A stretch of 64,000 nucleotides of DNA from Entoloma clypeatum (lineage: Eukaryota; Basidiomycota; Agaricomycetes; Agaricales; Entolomataceae). Made by a program: the position numbers and the translations under genes. Location: NCBI GenBank assembly GCA_963565915.1, contig OY751493.1, forward strand, positions 2,232,001 to 2,296,000, in the 5' to 3' direction. Positions 58,798 through 64,000 of this stretch are shown here, in pieces (positions within the stretch are counted from its first letter, which is position 1; the number at the start of each line of letters is the position of its first letter). Below the pieces are notes generated by a model. The model saw only the letters and a list, made by a program, of their open reading frames with translations. It searched no databases and was not told where the DNA came from.

Positions 58798-58921
58798 TGT
58801 AGCATGAGTATCTGACTCTGTAGTACTTTGTAGCATGAGTATGTACCTCTGTAGCACTTTGTAGCATGAACATGCAACTCTGTAGCACTTTGTAACATGA
58901 GTATGTGACTCTGTAGTGCTA
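58798..58921 (+). repeat. 31-bp minisatellite, four units
   Basis: Four copies of a unit TGTAGCATGAGTATGTGAC + CTGTAGCACTT type, each 31 bp, with a few substitutions. It lies next to the Tc1 element on its left side. Confidence 0.8.
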
Positions 58922-58968
58922 CAAACAAAATAATGTATGCTACAGTGCTGTAGTGCTATCAAGTGCTA

Positions 58969-60569
58969 CAGTGCCTCACAAAACTGATTCAATGTTTGCT
59001 ACTTTGTGAATACCTTCAAAATAACTTTGCAAATAATGCCAATCAAAAGAAGGTATTGGTACCTGGTTAAAAGCCCTGCTTCAGGAGTCTCGGAATCTGC
59101 AATAATTATGTAATTCCCATAAAGAATGATCAATATATGACTAAATTACTCCAGGGACTCATTGAATCAGTTTTGTGAGTATGTACAATAAATACAGTAT
59201 TTTATACTTTAGTATAGCTTTGATTACTGCCTCTACCCTTCTTGGCATACTTTCTATCAGGTTTTGACACACTTCTGGCTCTATATTATTCCACACCTCT
59301 GCTGCTCTGTCCCAAATCTCCCAGACTCCCTTGGGTGGTGTTGGATATTCATTCAACTTCCTTTTAATATGAACCCAGAGGTGTTCAATAGGATTGAGGT
59401 CTGGGGACTGTGCAGGCTAATCCAGCAGAGCAATATTCTTGCTGTCCATCCATTTTTTGGCCTTCTTGGAGGTGTGCTTGGGGTCATTGTCCTGCTGAAA
59501 AATGATCTCCTCTTCAGAGATTCCACTCTCCTCCATGCTGGGCAGCAAATTGTCCTCCAAAATGGACACATACTGATCAGCATCCATCCTCCCCTCAACC
59601 TCTGCAAGTCTCCCCACACCTTTCCAACCCATACAACCCCAAACCATAATATTTCCTCCCCCAAACTTGACTGTGCCCTGAACCTCTCTTTCAATAAGCC
59701 CCTCACCCTTCTTTTTCCAGACCCATTTCTTGCCATCTGACCCAAACCTGTTGATTTTGGTCTCATCTGACCAAATGACCCTCTTCCAGTCCTCCACTGT
59801 CCATTCCCTGTGCTTCATAGCAAATGCCAACCACCTCTTCCGATGTATGGCCTTTAAGAAAGGTCTTTTCTTCTTTGTTACAGCCTTGAATTCATGTTTT
59901 CTGAGAACCCTTCTCACAGTTTCTGGGGAGACAGGATTGGAGATGACAGTGTTGATGTGTTTGGTAGCCTGCACAGCATTGGAGGCTCTCCCTGAGGTGA
60001 TTTGTGAAAGTATGTTTTGTGTGTTGGTGGGAGAAAGCTTGGATGGACGACCACCAGAAGAGAGATTGCGATGAGAAAGAAGATTCTGAAGCACTCTGGA
60101 GACAGTTGGTTGGCTGACACCCAGGTTAGAGGCAATATGACGAGTGGAGTGACCATTGGAGGCCAGAGAAAGAATGTTTTCCTTGTGGGAAGAGGAGATA
60201 GGCGCATGATTAATTATGGAGGCTGTTGAGGTTGGATTCTTCTTATACAACTTTCCTTGACAACCCATCAGGGTTCTATTCAAGTTCCATCAGTAAGTCA
60301 TGACAACTGGTTACCATACAACCAGTGAAGCATTTGATTCTGATAATTGCCATAGGTACTCACAAAACTGATTCAATGAGTTGCTGATTTAATTTAATCA
60401 TATCTCCATGGATTCTGATCTAAATCATATGATTCCTTTATATTCTGAAAGCCCTGAAGTAGGGCTTTCAATTATATACCAAAGGTTTAATTCAATTGGT
60501 ATTATTTGCAGAGTTATCTTGAAGGTATTCAAAAAGCAACAAACATTGAATCAGTTTTGTGAGGCACTG
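58969..60569 (-). mobile_element. Tc1 (DD34E) transposon, near complete
   Basis: A 1601-bp element with CAGTGCCTCACAAAACTGAT ends in inverted orientation and TA on both sides (58967-58968 and 60570-60571). The end motif recurs inverted inside each terminus (about 59157-59186 and 60357-60385), so each end can fold back. It is inserted in a Gypsy gag-pol relic on its right side; the left flank does not match that relic. Confidence 0.88.
59159..60268 (-). pseudogene. Tc1-type transposase with a single nonsense codon
   Basis: The ATG at 60268 starts MGCQGKLYKKN. N-terminal helix-turn-helix domains are present (NGHSTRHIASNLGVSQPTVSRVL; SGRASNAVQATKHI). Catalytic DDE: D in VIWSDETKINRFGSDG, D in FQQDNDPKHTS and E in SPDLNPIEHLW, with 34 residues between the last two, so DD34E. 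A TAG at 59417-59419 interrupts LLD*PAQSPDLN, where family members have Trp (TGG). The frame continues unbroken to a stop at 59159. No other lesion was seen. Confidence 0.88.
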
Positions 60570-60571
60570 TA

Positions 60572-62147
60572 GGTATTGTTACAACTTGAGTGATAAACAC
60601 ATTAGAAGAACCATTGAAAAGCTTTAGTTCTAAAGGTGAAATAGCAGAGGTCAGAAGTTCATAAACGGAGGAAAAGTTATTGTCAACAAAACAATGGGTT
60701 GAGCCAATAAGTGCTGGGACAGAATCTGAAGAGAAAAAAGAAGATGAGATATTGATATGTAAAGAGTTCGGATCGGAGAGAGCGGACACATCGAGTTGGA
60801 TGGGAGCGGAGGCACAGAGAGAGTCAACGCAGTCCTCAGACCATGCTTCATGAGGACCACTGCCTATTTTTTTGACTTGATCTCCTTACCTTTATCCTTG
60901 GCTTGAGTACTGACTTGGGCGGCCTTCCCTTTAGCCTTGGAAGCGGAGGAGATAGACTTGGGACAGTCCTTGACAGCGGGTCCAACACTACCACAGAATA
61001 AGCAAAGGTTATTATCAAAACAACGTTTGCATTCTTGATATGTCAGTGATTGCCATCCTTGCCTAATTTACAGGAGAGGTCGGGTTTCAGAGCGGATGTG
61101 GAAGCGGAAGCGGTAGTGGGAGCGGAGGGTTTAGTTGATGATGTTTGTGCAGTGGATTGGTTCGGAGTGGATTGTTTCTTGTCGGACTTGGGAGTGGGTT
61201 TATCAGTTCTGGATTTCTCTCGTTGACGTTCCCAGTAGCGAGCGTCAATAGTATGAGCCACAGATCATAAGTCTGGCAAGGACTTGATCTTGGGTTGTTG
61301 GGAGAGGATATCCTTGATCCGATCTGGAAGTCCAACATAGTAGCGGTGTCGGAGGGAGTTTTCATCCCAGTCAGTTTTGGTAGCGAGACATTGAAATTCA
61401 ATGTTGTACTTCAAAATCTTTTGATTTCCCTTCATCCACAGGTTGTCCAATTGTTCTTCGTTCGGCATTGCCCTGAGGGTCAATGGTACCAAACTCAGAG
61501 TGGAGAAGTTGGATGAAGTTGGGGAAAGAACCCCGCCAATTGGGTTCATTATCATCAAGAATGAAGGGTTCAAAGAATTTGAGGGCTGTGCCTCGGAAGT
61601 AAGACATAGCAAAGTTGACTTTGGAATGTTCTGAGTCGAAGTTGTCATTGTCGGAGAAGTAAAGTTTGCATTGTAAAATAAATGCGGAGAGTTTGTGTGG
61701 ATCAGATCCATCGAAGGTATCTGGTTCGTTGGCATACAACTTTTTCTTCTTTGTGTCACGACGTTTCAACTCTTTGGTCATGAGCAATATGGCTTCAGCT
61801 AGATTGGGTTCCTGATTTGGATTGGAATCAGAGTCGTCCAAATCTCCATGTAAACCAGCATCGGAGGGAGGAGGAGATCCTCCTGGAGGTCTGCCGAATA
61901 AGCCAGAATTTGGAGGTACAGAGGGTGCTGTTGGAGGACTGGGGGGAAGTGGTGGAAGCTGATCGGAAGAAGGCAGAGGAACAGATGGTCCAGGAGTAGG
62001 AGTGGATGGTGATGCTGTGACTCCTCGAGGGGTAATGGTTCCATTGCGTGTTCCTTGAAGGAAAGCAGAGCATGGTGTGGATGATGAACGTTCTGCTGCT
62101 GCACGAGCAGTTCTAGTGGTTCGAACTGTATTACGGGTTTGAGACAT
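60572..62147 (-). pseudogene. Gypsy gag and protease start, decayed (third family, G3)
   Basis: Minus strand from ATG 62147 (MSQTRNTVRTTR). A Pro-rich N-terminal part comes first, then gag with DTFDGSDPHKLSAFILQC, FAMSYFRGTALKFFEP and YYVGLPDRIKDIL, a basic/Ser-Thr linker, and a knuckle-like CLFCGSVGPAVKDC lacking the usual His. Protease has ALIGSTHCFVD, with Gly in place of the catalytic Asp. There are frame changes at about 61480 and 61050 and a TGA at about 61265. It stops at the Tc1 insertion (60571). Confidence 0.8.
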
Positions 62148-62204
62148 GTGGATAGAGTTTGTTGGGTAGATCAAAGAATGGTGGTAGTTCAAATATACTG
62201 TCAT

Positions 62205-63256
62205 GTAGTGTTTTTCTCAACATCGGAAAATGTTGGATGAGTCGGAGTGGAGTAGCAGATGAGCAGATGTGACAGATGCGACGTCTGGCAGAAAGGACCT
62301 GGCTTCAACTTGGATGTTGCGCCCCACTCTTTGACATGGTCCTCAATTTCAGATTGGCAGGTGTTGGATGAGCAGAAGAGCGGATGAGCGGAGGTGATGG
62401 AGAGAATGCTCAAAGGCAAGTAGAGGTGGATGCAAATGAGGTGTAACATATGATATTTGAACTGAGGTTCTACGACAGGTTTGGTACACTATTTATAGTA
62501 AACTAGAATGATCAGTATTACTATAAGTGATGTGCAGATATTGGAGTTGACCATCGGAACATTCGGAATACGGAGAGTAGCAAATGAAAAGTGAACAACA
62601 TATGTCTACTTGTAAGTATGGTTGAGATGTTACGTAGTAGAAGTATAATCAAATATAAATAGAATGCCATTGGAGCGGATGTCGGATTGGATGAATTGTC
62701 GGAGTTGTCGGATAAGTCAGATGTGAATCGTATGGTTATGACAGTGTATGTCTTTCTGTCACTAGCCACTTGCTTGGAGATCTTGCAGTCAGAAGGACAA
62801 CTCGGTTTGGGTCTGGCAGAGCTAAGTCCTCGCAAGGCACTTAGTTGGAGAGTGTTCGAAGATTAGACAAGTAAGTATTGTATGCCTAGGTCAAGCTGAG
62901 GACCTCTACTCTAAGATTACAAGTCTTATATATGTTACCCTACAGCTATAAATAAGTAGGTGCTGCACAGGAGCTAAATAAGCCATTGGTTAGATAAATG
63001 ATTCAAGGGGGGGGCTGTGGCATAAGAGTCAGAGATAAGGCCTCAAGGCCATGAGTCAGAGATAACAAGTGAAAATGTATCTAGAAGGGGAATAGTCCAA
63101 GTCAGTATGAGTCATAGTGCTGGTAGAGGGGCCACGTGTCCTGTGCAGATATCGGAGTTGACCATCAAAACATTCGGAGTACAGAGAATAGCAAATGAAA
63201 AGTGAACAACATATGTCTACTTGTAAGTATGGTTGAGATATTACGTAGTAGAAGTA
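62205..63256. repeat. Repeat-rich flank with a 120-bp direct duplication
   Basis: 62529-62650 and 63141-63256 are about 93% alike and run in the same direction (GTGCAGATAT.GGAGTTGACC at the start of each). A G-run (about 63006-63014) followed by TGTGGCATAAGAG resembles a purine tract plus an LTR start. These may be LTR parts of G3 or of another element; no complete LTR could be delimited. No gene was seen. Confidence 0.45.
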
Positions 63257-64000
63257 CAGTGACTCAAAAAATTGATTCAATGTTTGACACTTTTTGAATA
63301 TCTGTTGAATAACTTTGGATCTGATATGAATAATACCAAGGTGTTGGTATATGGAAGGAAGCACTTGAACAGGGCCATCCATCAAAAAAACATTTATATA
63401 ACTTCAATTAGTATCCATTGACATATGATCAGTTTAAAACAAGAACTCATTGAATCAATTATTTGAGGGAGTATCAGAAATATCAGAATCTGATGCTCCA
63501 CTCATTCTATAGCAACCAATGAGTGACAAATAGTTGCTATAGTGATGCTACCTTTGATTGGACCTGGACTGAAGGTATTTAAGCAGTCAAAATGCCCCCA
63601 GGATGTTTTAAATTCAACACGCACCCTATTTCCTTTTTTCAGAAGAAAAACATTATTTCTCTGGCCGCCAATAGTCATTCCACCTGCTCTGTTACATCTT
63701 TATATCTGGAGACTATGAAGGCCAATCCAGGACCACAATTCCTTGCTCCTCCATCCAGTTTTTAACCTTGTTGGACATGTGCTTGGAGTCATTGTTCTGC
63801 TAAAAAATTGCTGCCTCTTCAGAAATTCCACTTTTATCTATGCTGGGCAGCAAGCAACCCTCCAAAATGGCCACATACTGATCACCATCCATCCTCCCCT
63901 CAACCTCTGCAAGTTGCCCAACTCCATTTCATCCCATACAGCCCCATATCATGATGTTTTCACCTCAAAACTTCAGTGTTCCCTCCATCTCTCTTTCAAT
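63257..64000 (-). pseudogene. Second Tc1 element, decayed and cut by the window end
   Basis: It starts after TA with CAGTGACTCAAAAAATTGAT. An inverted inner copy of the end motif is at about 63448-63467, the same layout as the first element. On the minus strand, from 64000 to about 63710, fragments of transposase are seen (DGDQYVAILEG, LLPSIDKSGISEE, VVLDWPS) with stops and frameshifts. The second catalytic Asp region reads NNDSKH instead of DNDPKH. It was inserted into one copy of the 120-bp repeat. Confidence 0.75.

Overview
The window looks like transposon-rich nuclear DNA of a mushroom-forming basidiomycete (Agaricomycetes). Evidence: host genes split by many 46-61 bp introns, chromodomain Ty3/Gypsy elements, fungal RepHel Helitrons, a large Agaricomycete-type repeated gene with C2H2 and PHD-like fingers, and an X325/BIM1-like copper protein. 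No species call is made. One assembly gap of 200 N lies at 27258-27457. No rRNA, CRISPR or intact tRNA gene was seen.

Layout. 1-4390: a decayed Gypsy copy (G1a) with an internal tandem duplication. 4391-8335: a palindromic repeat, then a broken Agaricomycete zinc-finger gene carrying a hAT-type MITE. 8900-10481: an intact nine-exon branched-chain aminotransferase. 10503-22721: two Helitrons head to head, forming arms of about 4 kb around a 1.1 kb repeat-rich centre; one encodes an almost complete Rep-helicase, the other is truncated by LTR DNA. 22722-27257: a second Gypsy family (LTR-B, TGTAAGGG ends), as a minus-strand 3' end and a plus-strand 5' half with intact gag and partial pol. 27763-34997: an LTR of the G1 family split by a full G2a element. 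36044-45785: G1c, itself split by full-length G2b. 46736-48024: a third G2 fragment.

48519-55016 is a host-gene island: an RBM26/27-like CCCH/RRM protein and a mitochondrial rhodanese on the minus strand, then a CTR copper transporter and a BIM1/X325-like GPI-type copper protein on the plus strand. The last two plausibly act in one copper-import route: the surface protein binds Cu through its N-terminal His and the CTR trimer imports it. 55176-58610 holds foldback repeats. 58969-60569 is a Tc1 (DD34E) element with a single nonsense codon. 60572-62147 is a decayed Gypsy gag. 63257 to the end is a second decayed Tc1 copy.

The insertions can be ordered from perfect target duplications (CATCC, AGAGG, GTTAA, GTTGTTCT). 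Nearly all premature stops in the old copies are TGA where a relative has CGA, which points to CpG-directed C-to-T decay. Two Gypsy families carry an 11- or 10-nt complement between the LTR and the sequence just after it, as in Tf1-type self-priming. The G2 family also has a third ORF between pol and the 3' LTR.
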